Shown: positions 45,958 to 55,634 of the stretch, piece by piece
How positions within the stretch are numbered: position 1 is the stretch's first letter
Layout: each line of letters starts with the position of its first letter
Origin: an uncultured Anderseniella sp.
GTDB lineage: Bacteria; Pseudomonadota; Alphaproteobacteria; Rhizobiales; Aestuariivirgaceae
Direction: 5' to 3'
DNA: 64,000 nt
Assembly (NCBI GenBank): GCA_947488295.1
Contig: CANKYU010000002.1
Coordinates: 1,054,001 to 1,118,000 of the forward strand
The notes under the pieces: generated by a model
Seen by the model: only the letters and a program-made list of their open reading frames with translations
Told to the model about the DNA's origin: nothing
The model's database searches: none
Made by a program: the position numbers and the translations under genes

Positions 45958-47130
45958 GTGCACATTGGCATCGTAGCTGCAATCGTCACTATTGGTGTTT
46001 TTTCCATAGTGACCGGGTTCTCCTACCCGTTTCTGTCACTTGTTCTTGAACGCAACGGGTATCAGCCGGGTCTTATCGGGCTCAGTGCAGCCATGACACC
46101 GCTTGGCATGGTTGTTTCTGCTCCCTTTATCTTGTCCATGGCCAGAACGGCTGGTGCCTGTCGTCTCTGCATTTTTGCGTTACTCGGCATCGCAGTCTTG
46201 TCTGTGTGCTTGTCCCTGACGTCCAGTTTCGGTGCGTGGCTGGCGCTGAGACTGTTTCTCGGTATCGCAATGAACATAGTGTTTGTTTTGAGTGAAGCAT
46301 GGATCAACGAACTGGCCACGCCCGGCAACCGGGGCAGATTGATAGGCCTATATGCAACTGTTGGTGCACTGGGTTTCGCTACCGGCCCGGCTATCTTGTC
46401 GCTGGTCGGATCTGCCGGGTGGCTGCCGTTCGCAATTGTCGCGGTCACATCCGCAGCGGTTATTCCGTTCATTGTGATGGCAAGGGATGACCTCCCGGAG
46501 TTCCAGGTCAACAACAGCAAGGGCGCCTTGTCGTTTTGTACCCTGGCGCCAGTGCTGCTTCTTTGTGTCGGGTTTGCTGCTCTGTTTGATCAGACTGTCA
46601 TGTCAATGCTGCCGGTGCACCTGAAGTCGCTCGGATGGAGTGAGACAGCGTCCACACAGGCGCTAGCTGTTCTGATAGCAGGGAACATATTGTTTCAAGT
46701 CCCTATCGGATGGCTTGCAGACAAGCTGCCACGCCGACATTTGCTGTTTGGGTTTGCTCTGTTTGTTGCGGCAGGGTCCGTGGCATTGAATGCGGCAGCA
46801 GCAAACCTGATCCTTCTCTACCTGTTGCTGCTGTTGTGGGGCGCCGCGGCATTTGGCATGTACACAGTCGCACTCGCAGAACTGGGCCATGGTTTCAGCG
46901 GATCTCAGGTATTGGCCGGCAGCTGTGCATTTGCGTTCATGTGGGGTGTGGGAGGGGCCAGCGGTCCGATATTTGCCGGAGCAGCAATGACCGGTCTTGG
47001 AACCAGTGGTTTGCCGGCCAGCGTAGGCCTGATAGCCGCTGCGGTGTGTCTGGTCCTGTGTATCATGCCTTTGGTCCGCAGCCGCCAACCGCGGAGCCAG
47101 ACAGACACCAATACGTCACTACCCCTATAG
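45958..47130 (+). CDS. MFS transporter (candidate peptide exporter)
   Basis: A 390-residue major facilitator protein with about 12 transmembrane helices. The loop motifs WINELATPGNRGRLIGLYATVGALGFATGPAIL and GWLADKLPRRHLLFG are typical of the YcaD-like group. The start is GTG 45958, preceded by AGAGG. It is divergent from the small peptide-YcaO-TfuA genes, sharing their upstream region, so export of the modified product or self-protection is a reasonable inference. An unrelated transport role cannot be excluded. Confidence 0.85.
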   Translation: MHIGIVAAIVTIGVFSIVTGFSYPFLSLVLERNGYQPGLIGLSAAMTPLGMVVSAPFILSMARTAGACRLCIFALLGIAVLSVCLSLTSSFGAWLALRLFLGIAMNIVFVLSEAWINELATPGNRGRLIGLYATVGALGFATGPAILSLVGSAGWLPFAIVAVTSAAVIPFIVMARDDLPEFQVNNSKGALSFCTLAPVLLLCVGFAALFDQTVMSMLPVHLKSLGWSETASTQALAVLIAGNILFQVPIGWLADKLPRRHLLFGFALFVAAGSVALNAAAANLILLYLLLLLWGAAAFGMYTVALAELGHGFSGSQVLAGSCAFAFMWGVGGASGPIFAGAAMTGLGTSGLPASVGLIAAAVCLVLCIMPLVRSRQPRSQTDTNTSLPL

Positions 47131-47143
47131 CTCCAGATGAAAT

Positions 47144-47785
47144 CTACCGCGGCTGCTGCGCCAGCCAGGTGCGTGCGGTGTCCAGGTTGGGCAGACGCCG
47201 CCAGCCGACAGGTGTTTCAACTGCAACCGAGCTGTCTTCCAGTGTCATTGCCAGATGTCCGTCAATGTCGAACTCGTCAATTGCAAGCGGCCATCCGCGC
47301 GGGTCGGACGTGTCCGGGATGATCGGGGGTGGCGGAGGTGCGTAAGGCGCAGGTTCAAACGGTGTTTGGGCGGGGGCTTCTTCTGCGCTGGCGACTTCGT
47401 CAGTGCTGACGGCTTCGTCGTCGGCTTTCGGCGCTGCCGCGTCGCTGTCCGCGGCCGGTTTCATCGGCGGCAGGTCGCCATCGCCGGTTTCTGCGATTAT
47501 CATGGCTCCACCCGCGGTCGGGCCACCGTTCAGCAGTTTTGCCGTGTTGTTGGCGGTTGCGATCATCGCCTTTGCCATGGTTGCGTTGATCACACACAGA
47601 AGACCGAGTGTAAGTGTTGCGGCACCACCGGCCATTAACGGCCCGCCGGCTGCGATACCGAAGTCACTCTGCATCAAAAGATAAACGCCGTAACCCAAAA
47701 GACAGCCGCCACCAAGTACGGCCAGCCATCCCAACGCCCCTACAAGACCGGCAATACCGCGGCCGGATGTCGCTTCATCAGACAT
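47144..47785 (-). CDS. hypothetical membrane protein
   Basis: 213 residues: two transmembrane helices (about 14-37 and 45-67), then an Ala/Asp/Pro-rich low-complexity stretch (SDAAAPKADDEAVSTDE, YAPPPPPIIP), and a C-terminal segment with WPLAIDEFDIDGHLAMTLEDSSVAVETPVGWRRL that looks structured. I know no function. It converges on the MFS gene with 13 bp between stops. Confidence 0.7.
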   Translation of the reverse strand: MSDEATSGRGIAGLVGALGWLAVLGGGCLLGYGVYLLMQSDFGIAAGGPLMAGGAATLTLGLLCVINATMAKAMIATANNTAKLLNGGPTAGGAMIIAETGDGDLPPMKPAADSDAAAPKADDEAVSTDEVASAEEAPAQTPFEPAPYAPPPPPIIPDTSDPRGWPLAIDEFDIDGHLAMTLEDSSVAVETPVGWRRLPNLDTARTWLAQQPR

Positions 47786-47850
47786 ATATGTACCCCCGTA
47801 CCAAAACCCTCAGCGCCAGTTGACCACAAAACTGCCTTGGGGGCAATTCG

Positions 47851-48726
47851 TCATCTGGTCGGGACGGGCGTCTCGCCACGATAGTCATAGAATCCGCGAT
47901 TGGTCTTGCGGCCAAGCCAGCCTGCTTCCACATATTTCACCAGCAGCGGGCAAGGCCGGTACTTGCTGTCGGCAAGTCCGTCAAACAGCACCTGCATGAT
48001 GGACAGGCAGGTATCAAGCCCGATAAAATCAGCCAGTTCCAGCGGGCCCATCGGGTGATTTGCCCCCAGTTTCATGGCTTTGTCGATGGCTTCCACTGAG
48101 CCGACGCCTTCGTACAGGGTGTAAACGGCTTCATTGATCATGGGCAGCAGGACCCGGTTGACGATGAATGCCGGGAAATCTTCCGCTACAGCTACTGACT
48201 TGTCCATGGTGCCGACAAATTCGCGCACCTCCTGGAAAATTTCATCAGCTGTGGCAATGCCGCGAATAAGCTCCACCAGCTCCATCACCGGTACCGGGTT
48301 CATGAAATGAATACCCATGAACCGCTCCGGGCGGTCAGTTCCGGCAGCCAGCCTGGTGATGGAAATCGACGATGTATTGGAGCCGATCATGGCGTCCGGC
48401 TTCAGGTGCGGACAAAGATCGTTGAAAATCTTGCGTTTGACATCTTCATCTTCAATGGCTGATTCAATAACCAGATCCACATCGCCAAATTGTTCAAAAC
48501 TGCTGTATGGAGCTATGCGTTCAAGCGCTGCCTTGCGGTCGGCTTCCGAAATCTTTTCCGATTTGACCTGGCGGGCCATATTGCCGTTGATGGTTGCAAG
48601 GCCTTCTTCGATCTTGTCTGTCGATACATCGTACAGCCCCACGTCATAGCTCGACAATGCGCATACATGGGCGATGCCTGAGCCCATCTGACCCGCACCG
48701 ATAACACCGATTTTCTTGATCGTCAT
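47851..48726 (-). CDS. hbd: 3-hydroxybutyryl-CoA dehydrogenase
   Basis: NAD(P)-dependent oxidation of 3-hydroxyacyl-CoA. 291 residues: Rossmann [17 protein letters not shown] at the N-terminus, [12 protein letters not shown] with catalytic Ser, [17 protein letters not shown] with catalytic His, [14 protein letters not shown], and the C-terminal [14 protein letters not shown]. It lies after etfBA, so the electrons of acyl-CoA oxidation and this step are encoded together, but a terminator separates them. Confidence 0.95.
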   Translation of the reverse strand: MTIKKIGVIGAGQMGSGIAHVCALSSYDVGLYDVSTDKIEEGLATINGNMARQVKSEKISEADRKAALERIAPYSSFEQFGDVDLVIESAIEDEDVKRKIFNDLCPHLKPDAMIGSNTSSISITRLAAGTDRPERFMGIHFMNPVPVMELVELIRGIATADEIFQEVREFVGTMDKSVAVAEDFPAFIVNRVLLPMINEAVYTLYEGVGSVEAIDKAMKLGANHPMGPLELADFIGLDTCLSIMQVLFDGLADSKYRPCPLLVKYVEAGWLGRKTNRGFYDYRGETPVPTR

Positions 48727-48815
48727 ATTTTTCTATGTCTCTTCATACCGCGAAGTTGGGGAGCCTATCGCGGGTGTTGCCGCGCGGCAAGGGAGTTTAT
48801 CGCACTGCAATATAA

Positions 48816-48845
48816 AACCCGCCCGACGATTCCGTCAGGCGGGTT
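48816..48845 (-). terminator. rho-independent terminator of etfBA
   Basis: A 13-bp stem with one wobble (48816-48828 with 48833-48845), 4-nt loop; on the minus strand it is followed by TTTTATAT. The plus-strand side also has a T6 run, so it may work both ways. Confidence 0.82.
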
Positions 48846-48887
48846 ACGTTGTGTTTTTTGAGACTCTGCAGCCCCGCAGTTCCAAAC

Positions 48888-49829
48888 TTAAAAACCGGCT
48901 TTAGCCAATTCTTCATCCAGCGCAGGCACGGCATCGAACAGGTCAGCGACAAGGCCGTAGTCCGCCACCTGGAAGATCGGTGCTTCCTCGTCCTTGTTGA
49001 TGGCTACGATGACCTTTGAGTCCTTCATGCCGGCGAGATGCTGGATGGCCCCGGAAATGCCGACGGCGATGTACAGGTCCGGCGCAACCACCTTGCCGGT
49101 CTGGCCAACCTGGTAGTCGTTCGGCACATAGCCTGCATCAACCGCAGCGCGCGACGCGCCAACAGCGGCATTGAGCTTGTCGGCCACTTTTTCCAGCATG
49201 GCGAAGTTTTCGCCGTTCTGCATGCCGCGCCCGCCGGACACGATGATGCCGGCAGAGGTCAGTTCCGGGCGGTCGGACTTGGACAGGTTTTCACTGACAT
49301 AGGATGTCAGGCCAGGGTCGGCAGGCGCATCGACCTTCTCAATCGATGCCGAGCCGCCGGTGCCGGCGGAGTCAAACGAGGCGGTCAGGACCGTAACGAT
49401 CTTCTTGGCACCTGTTGCCTGAACGGTCTGCACGGCGTTGCCGGCATAGATCGGGCGTTCAAACGTATCTGCGCTTTTCACCGCAATGATGCCGGAGACC
49501 TGCATTTCGTCGAGCAGGGCCGCAACGCGCGGGGAAACGTTTTTACCGCTGGTTGTTGCCGGTGCGACCATGGCGTCGTGATTGGCCATCAGGCCGACGA
49601 TGAGCGCCGCCATCGGTTCAGCCAGCGGCCGTTCAAACATTGCGTCGTCGCAATGCAGAACCTTGGCCACGCCGGCAAGCCCGGCGGCTTCCTTGGCGGC
49701 ACCGTCTGCATTGTGTCCGGCTACCAGAACATTGATATCACCGCCCATCTGGGTGGCGGCGGTCAGTGCCTTGTGGGTTGCGTCCTTGAGACCGGCATTG
49801 TCGTGCTCGGCTATGAGGAGAATGGTCAT
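48888..49829 (-). CDS. etfA: electron transfer flavoprotein alpha subunit
   Basis: 313 residues, FAD-binding half of ETF, which carries electrons from acyl-CoA and N-methylglycine dehydrogenases to ETF-quinone oxidoreductase. Signature region: [95 protein letters not shown] in conserved blocks. It follows etfB with a 2-bp gap. ETF could accept electrons from the dimethylglycine dehydrogenase-like enzyme in this window. Confidence 0.96.
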   Translation of the reverse strand: MTILLIAEHDNAGLKDATHKALTAATQMGGDINVLVAGHNADGAAKEAAGLAGVAKVLHCDDAMFERPLAEPMAALIVGLMANHDAMVAPATTSGKNVSPRVAALLDEMQVSGIIAVKSADTFERPIYAGNAVQTVQATGAKKIVTVLTASFDSAGTGGSASIEKVDAPADPGLTSYVSENLSKSDRPELTSAGIIVSGGRGMQNGENFAMLEKVADKLNAAVGASRAAVDAGYVPNDYQVGQTGKVVAPDLYIAVGISGAIQHLAGMKDSKVIVAINKDEEAPIFQVADYGLVADLFDAVPALDEELAKAGF

Positions 49830-49831
49830 GA

Positions 49832-50581
49832 TCAGATAACTCCTGCTTCGTTCTTCAGCTTGTCGACAAGCTCTTCAACCGATGCCACTTTCTTACCGCC
49901 CTGGCGAGCCGGTGGTTCAACGGTCGTTACAACTTTCAGTTTCGGCGCCAGGTCAACGCCCATGTCCGCGGCAACCTTTTCATCAAGCGGCTTTTTCTTG
50001 GCCTTCATGATGTTCGGCAGCGACGCATAACGAGGCTGGTTGAGACGCAGGTCGGTAGTGACGATCATCGGCATCTTGACCTTGATGGTCTGCAGTCCGC
50101 CATCGATTTCACGGGTGATCTCGGCGCTGTCGCCGTTCAGTTCGATCTTTGAGGCAAACGTGGCCTGCGACCAACCCATCAGGGCAGACAGCATCTGGCC
50201 GGTCTGGTTGCAGTCGTCGTCAATGGCCTGTTTGCCGAGGATGACCAGGTCGGGTTTTTCCTCTTCGATGACGACCTTGAGCAGCTTGGCAACGCCGAGC
50301 GGTTCTACATACTCGTCATGCTTGATGAGGATGCCGCGGTCAGCACCCATTGCAAGTGCGGTACGGATGGTTTCCTGAGCCTGCTGCGGGCCGACAGAGA
50401 CCGCAATAACCTCTGTTGCAGTACCGGCTTCCCTTAGGCGAAGAGCTTCTTCCACGGCAATTTCGTCGAAAGGATTCATCGACATTTTGACATTGGCCAG
50501 TTCGACACCCGAACCATCGGCCTTGACGCGGATCTTGACATTATAGTCAACCACCCGCTTGACAGCGACCAGTACTTTCAT
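49832..50581 (-). CDS. etfB: electron transfer flavoprotein beta subunit
   Basis: 249 residues, AMP-binding subunit of ETF. Seen: [56 protein letters not shown] and the C-terminal [17 protein letters not shown] recognition loop. The ATG at 50581 begins the canonical MKVLVAVKR; the TTG at 50590 would add three residues. Confidence 0.96.
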   Translation of the reverse strand: MKVLVAVKRVVDYNVKIRVKADGSGVELANVKMSMNPFDEIAVEEALRLREAGTATEVIAVSVGPQQAQETIRTALAMGADRGILIKHDEYVEPLGVAKLLKVVIEEEKPDLVILGKQAIDDDCNQTGQMLSALMGWSQATFASKIELNGDSAEITREIDGGLQTIKVKMPMIVTTDLRLNQPRYASLPNIMKAKKKPLDEKVAADMGVDLAPKLKVVTTVEPPARQGGKKVASVEELVDKLKNEAGVI

Positions 50582-50788
50582 TTGAGGCAATCTCTCTCGT
50601 TAATGGGGACCGCGGCCCAGTTGGGTAGCGCCCGTGATTTCAGCCGCCGCAGGTAGAAGTGTGCGCAGCGTGGCCGGACACTATTGGCGAGTTATCGGGT
50701 CCGTCAATGCGATATTCGTCAATTCGGGGTCAATTGCGACGTCTGGTCACTATTTTTCGGTATAATTGGCATGACTGGCGGTGATCGC

Positions 50789-51478
50789 TCAGGCTGCTCT
50801 TGCTCCCAGGGTGTTCCTGAACAGGGCGGTAATCAGAAAGCCGGCTGCAAATCCGCCTATGTGCGCCCACCAGGCCACGATCACTTCGCCTTTGGACTCG
50901 TCGAGATAAAGCGACAGAAACTGAAAGCCGATCCAGGCCGCCAGAGCCCAGCCGGCAGATATGCGCAGCGGAACCTTCATGAACAGCAGCACCCATACGC
51001 GCGCTTTCGGATAGAGCACCAGATAGGCGCCCAAAATCCCCGATACGGCACCTGAAGCGCCAACCAATGGTGCCGTGGAACCGGGGTTGGCAATCACATG
51101 GGCAGACGCCGCGACAATGCCACACACGAAATACAGTACCAGAAATCCGAAATGGCCGAAGGCGTCTTCGACATTGTCCGCAAATACCCACAGGAACGCC
51201 ATGTTCGCCAGCAAGTGCATCCAGCCGCCGTGAATGAAGGTGTAGGTGATGAGCGTCAGCGGTTCGGGAATATTGGCCAGCGACATTTCCTTGAACGACA
51301 GGTTGCCGATTTCACCAGGCACCAGGCCAAGTGAGGTTGCAAAGGCAAGCTGGCTCATGCCGAGATTGCCGTACTGCATCATCAGGAACACACCTACATT
51401 GGCCAGGATCAGTGCGCCGGTCACAAACTGGAACCGGATAACGGTCAATGGCGTGTTGTCATGCAGCGGCAAGAACAT
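50789..51478 (-). CDS. rhomboid-family intramembrane serine protease
   Basis: 229 residues, six or seven membrane helices. The catalytic Ser is in LVGASGAVSGILGAYL and the catalytic His in WWAHIGGFAAGFL; the FIHGGWMHLLANMAFLW segment is the usual helix-2 motif. It cleaves membrane-embedded substrates, identity unknown. It sits 15 bp after the cobalamin adenosyltransferase stop on the same strand, a likely operon. Confidence 0.92.
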   Translation of the reverse strand: MFLPLHDNTPLTVIRFQFVTGALILANVGVFLMMQYGNLGMSQLAFATSLGLVPGEIGNLSFKEMSLANIPEPLTLITYTFIHGGWMHLLANMAFLWVFADNVEDAFGHFGFLVLYFVCGIVAASAHVIANPGSTAPLVGASGAVSGILGAYLVLYPKARVWVLLFMKVPLRISAGWALAAWIGFQFLSLYLDESKGEVIVAWWAHIGGFAAGFLITALFRNTLGARAA

Positions 51479-51493
51479 TTGCTTGGTCCCCAG

Positions 51494-52081
51494 CTAGTTT
51501 TGAGTTGCGCCGGGTTGCCACAATACATCGCCATTGTGGCGGGCATTGACCCAGCGGCTTGCCACAAACATGAAATCCGACAATCTGTTGAGATAGGTAG
51601 AGGCTTCCAGCGATACTTGCTCTCCGGGAATGGAGGCAAGTTCGATAATGTGGCGCTCGGCGCGCCGGCACACGGTCCGGGCCTGGTGCAGATAGGCTGC
51701 TGCAGGATGACCGCCGGGCAGAACGAAAGACCGCAGAGGCTCCAGCTTGTCATTCAACTGGTCAATTTCGGCTTCCAGGCGGTCGACCTGGTTCTGCTTG
51801 ATGCGCAACGGTTCCCAGGCAAGTTCCTCACCGGTATCCGGCGTGCACAGATCGGCTCCCAGGTCGAACATGTCGTTCTGGATACGGCCCAGCATGGCAT
51901 CAAGTTCGCTCATGTCGTCGCAGGTGGTATGCAGCCGCACAATGCCGAGAACGGCGTTGGCTTCGTCGACCGTGCCATAGCTGGCGATACGGGGATGGGA
52001 CTTTGGCAACCGCTGGCCGGTGGACAGCGCCGTGGTTCCGTCGTCCCCGGTCTTTGTATAGATCTTGTTGAGAACCACCAT
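51494..52081 (-). CDS. cob(I)alamin adenosyltransferase, PduO type
   Basis: Transfers the adenosyl group of ATP to cob(I)alamin, making adenosylcobalamin. 195 residues: N-terminal KIYTKTGDDGTTALSTGQRLPKSHPRI (ATP loop), YGTVDEANAVLG, and the C-terminal VCRRAERHIIELA and LNRLSDFMFVASRWVN. Its cofactor is required by the class II ribonucleotide reductase at 22.8-25.1 kb. Confidence 0.94.
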   Translation of the reverse strand: MVVLNKIYTKTGDDGTTALSTGQRLPKSHPRIASYGTVDEANAVLGIVRLHTTCDDMSELDAMLGRIQNDMFDLGADLCTPDTGEELAWEPLRIKQNQVDRLEAEIDQLNDKLEPLRSFVLPGGHPAAAYLHQARTVCRRAERHIIELASIPGEQVSLEASTYLNRLSDFMFVASRWVNARHNGDVLWQPGATQN

Positions 52082-52148
52082 CGCACCAGTACCTGTCTAT
52101 CGCTTTGTCACTGCGTAATTTGGCCGGACTGTACGCATCTGTACGAGG

Positions 52149-54680
52149 TCAGTCTACCCGCAGGACCCGCGCCGGATTGGCGCGCAGGGCCGACCATGTC
52201 GTGATCAGTCCAGCGGCAACCGTGACGGCCAGCGCCACCAGCGCGGTTGCCACCGCAATCAAACCGGAAAACTGCCATTCCAGCCCCAGTATCTGGGTGA
52301 TGATTGCCCAGGCGCTCAATCCACCGGCGATGATGGCAAATCCGGCCGTCGCCAGCCCGAGCAGGGAATACTCGATAACCAGCGCCCGCAACAATTGCGA
52401 GCGGGTTGCGCCATAGGTCTTCAGCACAACCGCATCATAGATGCGTCCGGAAAGTCCGGTCGCCAAGGCGCCGCCGAGCACCAGAATACCGGCCAGCACG
52501 GTGACGGCGTTGGCACCGCGAATGGCGGTGATGAGCTTGACCATGAGCGAGTTGATGGCATCCAGCGCATCCCGGACCCGGATCGACGTAATGGTGGGAT
52601 AGGGTGTGGACACCGCCTTGAGAATATCGAGCTCGCGCGCCGGATCGGCCTGAGCCGTGACCACGAACATGTGCGGCGCACCGGCAAATGTGTTTGGTGA
52701 GAACATCATGACGAAGTTGATTTGCAGCGAGCGCCAGTCGACGGCGCGGAAATTTGCCACTTCTGCGGTGATTTCCCGGCCCAGAACGTTGACGCTGACG
52801 GTGTCGCCGATTTTCAGGCCGATACCCTTGGCGATGTCGGCTGAAAACGACACCAGCGGTTTGCCGGCGTAATCCGACGGCCACCATTCGCCTTCGGTCA
52901 GCTGCACGCCTTCAGGCGCTGTCGCCGAATAGGTTATGCCGCGGTCACCGCGCAGCGCCCAGGCAGCGTCGGCACTGACCTTGACGTCGCCGGAGGGTAC
53001 GCCGTTCACCCTGACGATACGGCCACGCAGCATGGGCGCCCGGCTGACCGATGACGCACCTGACTGCACCAGTGTCTGGCCAAATTGATCGGCTTCGCTG
53101 GTGTGGACATCCAGGAAGAAGAAGCTCGGAGCCCTGTCGGGCAAATTGTCCCTCAGCTCCTTGGAGATATTGCTGTCGATAAGCGACAGGCTGACAAACA
53201 GCGTCAGTCCGAGACCCAGTGACAGCACGACCGATGGTGTCGGAGTGCCGGGGCGGTGCAGGTTTGCAATGGCCAGCCGCATCACGGCGGACCTGGCGTG
53301 AGTGCTGCGCGAGGCGATCCACATCATCAGCCGGGCCATGCCGGTCAGAATGGCGAAACTGGCCACGATGCCCGCGGCATAGCCGTAGGTTATGCGCGGA
53401 TCCGGAAATGCCGTCAGCGTGAGGATGAAGATGCCTGCAAGTGCGATGGCAATGACCAGCCATGAAGCCGGTCCCGGCCAGGCGGTCTTGCTGGTCAGCA
53501 TGTCGCGAAACAGTGCACTGGGCGGGATGCGGCCGGCGCGCGCCAGCGGCCATACCGAAAAGGCGATGACAATCAGGTAACCGAACAGCGCAGCGCGAAT
53601 GACCGGCCACGGTTCGATGCCGACAGATACCGGGATCGGCAGCAGGCCAGACAATAAAGATCCTGCCAGCGGCGGCGTGGCAAGGCCGGCCAGGACGCCG
53701 ATGAAAATACCGCCGGTGGCGACAATGAGGACCTCCATGAAGTAGGTCCAGAACACCAGGCGTGCTGACGCACCGAGACACTTCAGCGTCGCAATGTTCT
53801 TGGTGCGCCGCTCCAGAAATGCCTTGACCGCATTTGCCACACCGACACCGCCGACAATGAGCGACGTCAGGCCCACCAGGGACAGGAAAAAGGTAAGCCG
53901 GTCGATGAAGCGGCGTACGCCCGGCGCTGCGTTCTCACGGGAGCGGACGCGCCATCCCTGGTCCTGCAGCAGCGGTTCCGCCTGGTTGACCAGTTGCTTG
54001 ACCTGCGCATTGTTCGCCGGTTGCGGCAGGGCGACCCGGTAGCGCCATTTGATCAGGCTGCCTGGACGTGAAAGGCCGGTTGCAGCCAGTGCATCGGTTG
54101 AAATCATCAACCGCGGGCCAAGCACGAACCCGTCCGAAATCCGGTCCGGTTCGCGAACGATCGCCGCATTGATCACAAGGTCCGATGTGCCCACCCGGAC
54201 AATGTCTCCGACTTTGAGATCAAGGCGCGCAAGCAGGGTCTTTTCAACCACTGTGCCGGTGCGGCCCGAGGCGTCGGGGCGCAGGGCGGCGGCGAGCGCC
54301 ATGTCCGGCTGCAACTGCACCTGGCCGTAGAGCGGATAGGCATCGTCAACCACCTTGACCTCGACCAGAGCGGATGACTTGTCGGGCACGGCGGCCATGG
54401 CGCGCAATGTGGCAACCTTGCTGACTCGGCCTGCTTCGGTGATGAAACTGCGCTGCGCGCTGCTGGGAGTGTCGTAGAGCGTGGAAAACTCAACATCCCC
54501 GCCCATCAGGGAGCGTCCTTCATTGGCAATGCCGGTGTTGAGTGCGGACGACAGCGCACCGACCACCGCAATGGCGCTGACGCCAAGGATCAGGCAGGCC
54601 AGGAATATCCGGAACCCCTGCAGTCCGGAGCGCAGTTCACGCATGGCAAGGCGCAGCGCCATCGAAAGAATGTGCATCAT
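52149..54680 (-). CDS. ABC transporter permease (FtsX-like, YbbP type)
   Basis: 843 residues with about ten membrane helices in the MacB/FtsX-like two-module arrangement. Seen: ALRLAMRELRSGLQGFRIFLACLILGVSAIA at the N-terminus, VGGVGVANAVKAFLERRTKNIATLKCLGAS in the first permease module, and VVLKTYGATRSQLLRALVIEYSLLGLATAG in the last. It overlaps its ATPase gene by ATGA. In E. coli the homologous YbbA-YbbP pair is likewise divergent from tesA. Substrate unknown, possibly lipid or lipoprotein related. Confidence 0.92.
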   Translation of the reverse strand: MMHILSMALRLAMRELRSGLQGFRIFLACLILGVSAIAVVGALSSALNTGIANEGRSLMGGDVEFSTLYDTPSSAQRSFITEAGRVSKVATLRAMAAVPDKSSALVEVKVVDDAYPLYGQVQLQPDMALAAALRPDASGRTGTVVEKTLLARLDLKVGDIVRVGTSDLVINAAIVREPDRISDGFVLGPRLMISTDALAATGLSRPGSLIKWRYRVALPQPANNAQVKQLVNQAEPLLQDQGWRVRSRENAAPGVRRFIDRLTFFLSLVGLTSLIVGGVGVANAVKAFLERRTKNIATLKCLGASARLVFWTYFMEVLIVATGGIFIGVLAGLATPPLAGSLLSGLLPIPVSVGIEPWPVIRAALFGYLIVIAFSVWPLARAGRIPPSALFRDMLTSKTAWPGPASWLVIAIALAGIFILTLTAFPDPRITYGYAAGIVASFAILTGMARLMMWIASRSTHARSAVMRLAIANLHRPGTPTPSVVLSLGLGLTLFVSLSLIDSNISKELRDNLPDRAPSFFFLDVHTSEADQFGQTLVQSGASSVSRAPMLRGRIVRVNGVPSGDVKVSADAAWALRGDRGITYSATAPEGVQLTEGEWWPSDYAGKPLVSFSADIAKGIGLKIGDTVSVNVLGREITAEVANFRAVDWRSLQINFVMMFSPNTFAGAPHMFVVTAQADPARELDILKAVSTPYPTITSIRVRDALDAINSLMVKLITAIRGANAVTVLAGILVLGGALATGLSGRIYDAVVLKTYGATRSQLLRALVIEYSLLGLATAGFAIIAGGLSAWAIITQILGLEWQFSGLIAVATALVALAVTVAAGLITTWSALRANPARVLRVD

Positions 54681-55414
54681 GAAGCTGTCGCGCTGTCAGA
54701 ATGGATCAGGCCGTCCCGGATCTCGATGGTCCTTGAACATCGTGCCGCCAGGTTGGGATCATGAGTGACCAGCACCAGTGTGGTTTCGCCGTCTGCCTGC
54801 AGATCGAACAGCAGGTCCATGATGGTATGGCCTGTTTCCTGGTCAAGATTGCCGGTGGGCTCATCCGCCAGGATTATCCGGGCGCCGGCTGCCAGGGCGC
54901 GGGCTATTGCAACGCGCTGCTGCTCGCCGCCTGACAACTGGCCCGGATAATGATCGAGGCGATGATCCAGGCCGACGCGCGCGAGTTGTTTGCGGGCCAT
55001 ACCGAAGGCATCGCCGGTGCCGCGCAGTTCCAGCGGCACGGCAACATTTTCCAGCGCGGTCATGGCGGGTATCAGATGGAACGACTGGAACACAATGCCG
55101 ATATTGTCGCGGCGAAACACCGCCAACTGGTCTTCATTGAAGCCGTTCAGGGTCTGTGACGCCACCTGAACGGTGCCGCCGGTCGCCGCCTCGAGACCTG
55201 CGATCACCATGAGAAGCGTTGTCTTGCCGGAGCCTGACGGGCCGATCACGGAAACCGCCTCACCGTTTGAAATGGTGACATCGATGCCCTTGAGGATTTC
55301 AACGGGGCCTGCGCGCGACGACAGGGTCACCTGTACACCATCCAGGCGCACTGCGTCGGCCTTGCCGGCAGGTCCGGAAATACCGGTATCGGTTTTGTCT
55401 ACACGAGCGTCCAT
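54677..55414 (-). CDS. ABC transporter ATP-binding protein (YbbA type)
   Basis: 245-residue LolD/YbbA-like ATPase. Walker [13 protein letters not shown]-loop [23 protein letters not shown], signature [15 protein letters not shown], Walker [13 protein letters not shown], and VTHD. It energises the permease encoded immediately downstream. Start ATG 55414. A long hairpin and a dispersed repeat lie between it and the divergent esterase gene. Confidence 0.93.
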   Translation of the reverse strand: MDARVDKTDTGISGPAGKADAVRLDGVQVTLSSRAGPVEILKGIDVTISNGEAVSVIGPSGSGKTTLLMVIAGLEAATGGTVQVASQTLNGFNEDQLAVFRRDNIGIVFQSFHLIPAMTALENVAVPLELRGTGDAFGMARKQLARVGLDHRLDHYPGQLSGGEQQRVAIARALAAGARIILADEPTGNLDQETGHTIMDLLFDLQADGETTLVLVTHDPNLAARCSRTIEIRDGLIHSDSATAS

Positions 55415-55474
55415 GAGCTTCCTAACGTTTGTGTGTCCTGTTCAGACCACGTCCTGTTGCAGGCGAGTTTCATT

Positions 55475-55530
55475 TCCGGAGCGGGATGAGCAAAAGTGTG
55501 CGCGGTTTTGCGCCTGCATCCCGCTCCGGA
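55475..55530. repeat. long inverted repeat in the YbbA-esterase intergenic region
   Basis: Perfect 14-bp arms (55475-55488 and 55517-55530, TCCGGAGCGGGATG and its complement) enclosing a second 6-bp stem (55490-55495 with 55506-55511). It forms a stable nested hairpin in either strand directly beside repeat copy 3. No T-tract convincing enough for a terminator. Confidence 0.65.
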
Positions 55531-55541
55531 TTGTTTTCATC

Positions 55542-55592
55542 GATCAGGTTCATGAGTTTTTGATTGAAAAAATCAAAAACCAACCTGATCTA
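55542..55592 (-). repeat. dispersed 50-bp palindromic repeat, copy 3
   Basis: The most symmetrical copy: outer arms GATCAGGTT / AACCTGATC (55542-55550 with 55582-55590) around an inner 10-bp stem (55556-55565 with 55571-55580, loop GAAAA). The minus-strand edge TAGATC matches copies 1 and 2. It lies 42 bp upstream of the esterase gene and is not at a gene end, so terminator function alone does not explain the family. Confidence 0.7.
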
Positions 55593-55634
55593 TGTGTGTA
55601 CCAGACGTAATCATGCAAGGGATTCCGACGCATC

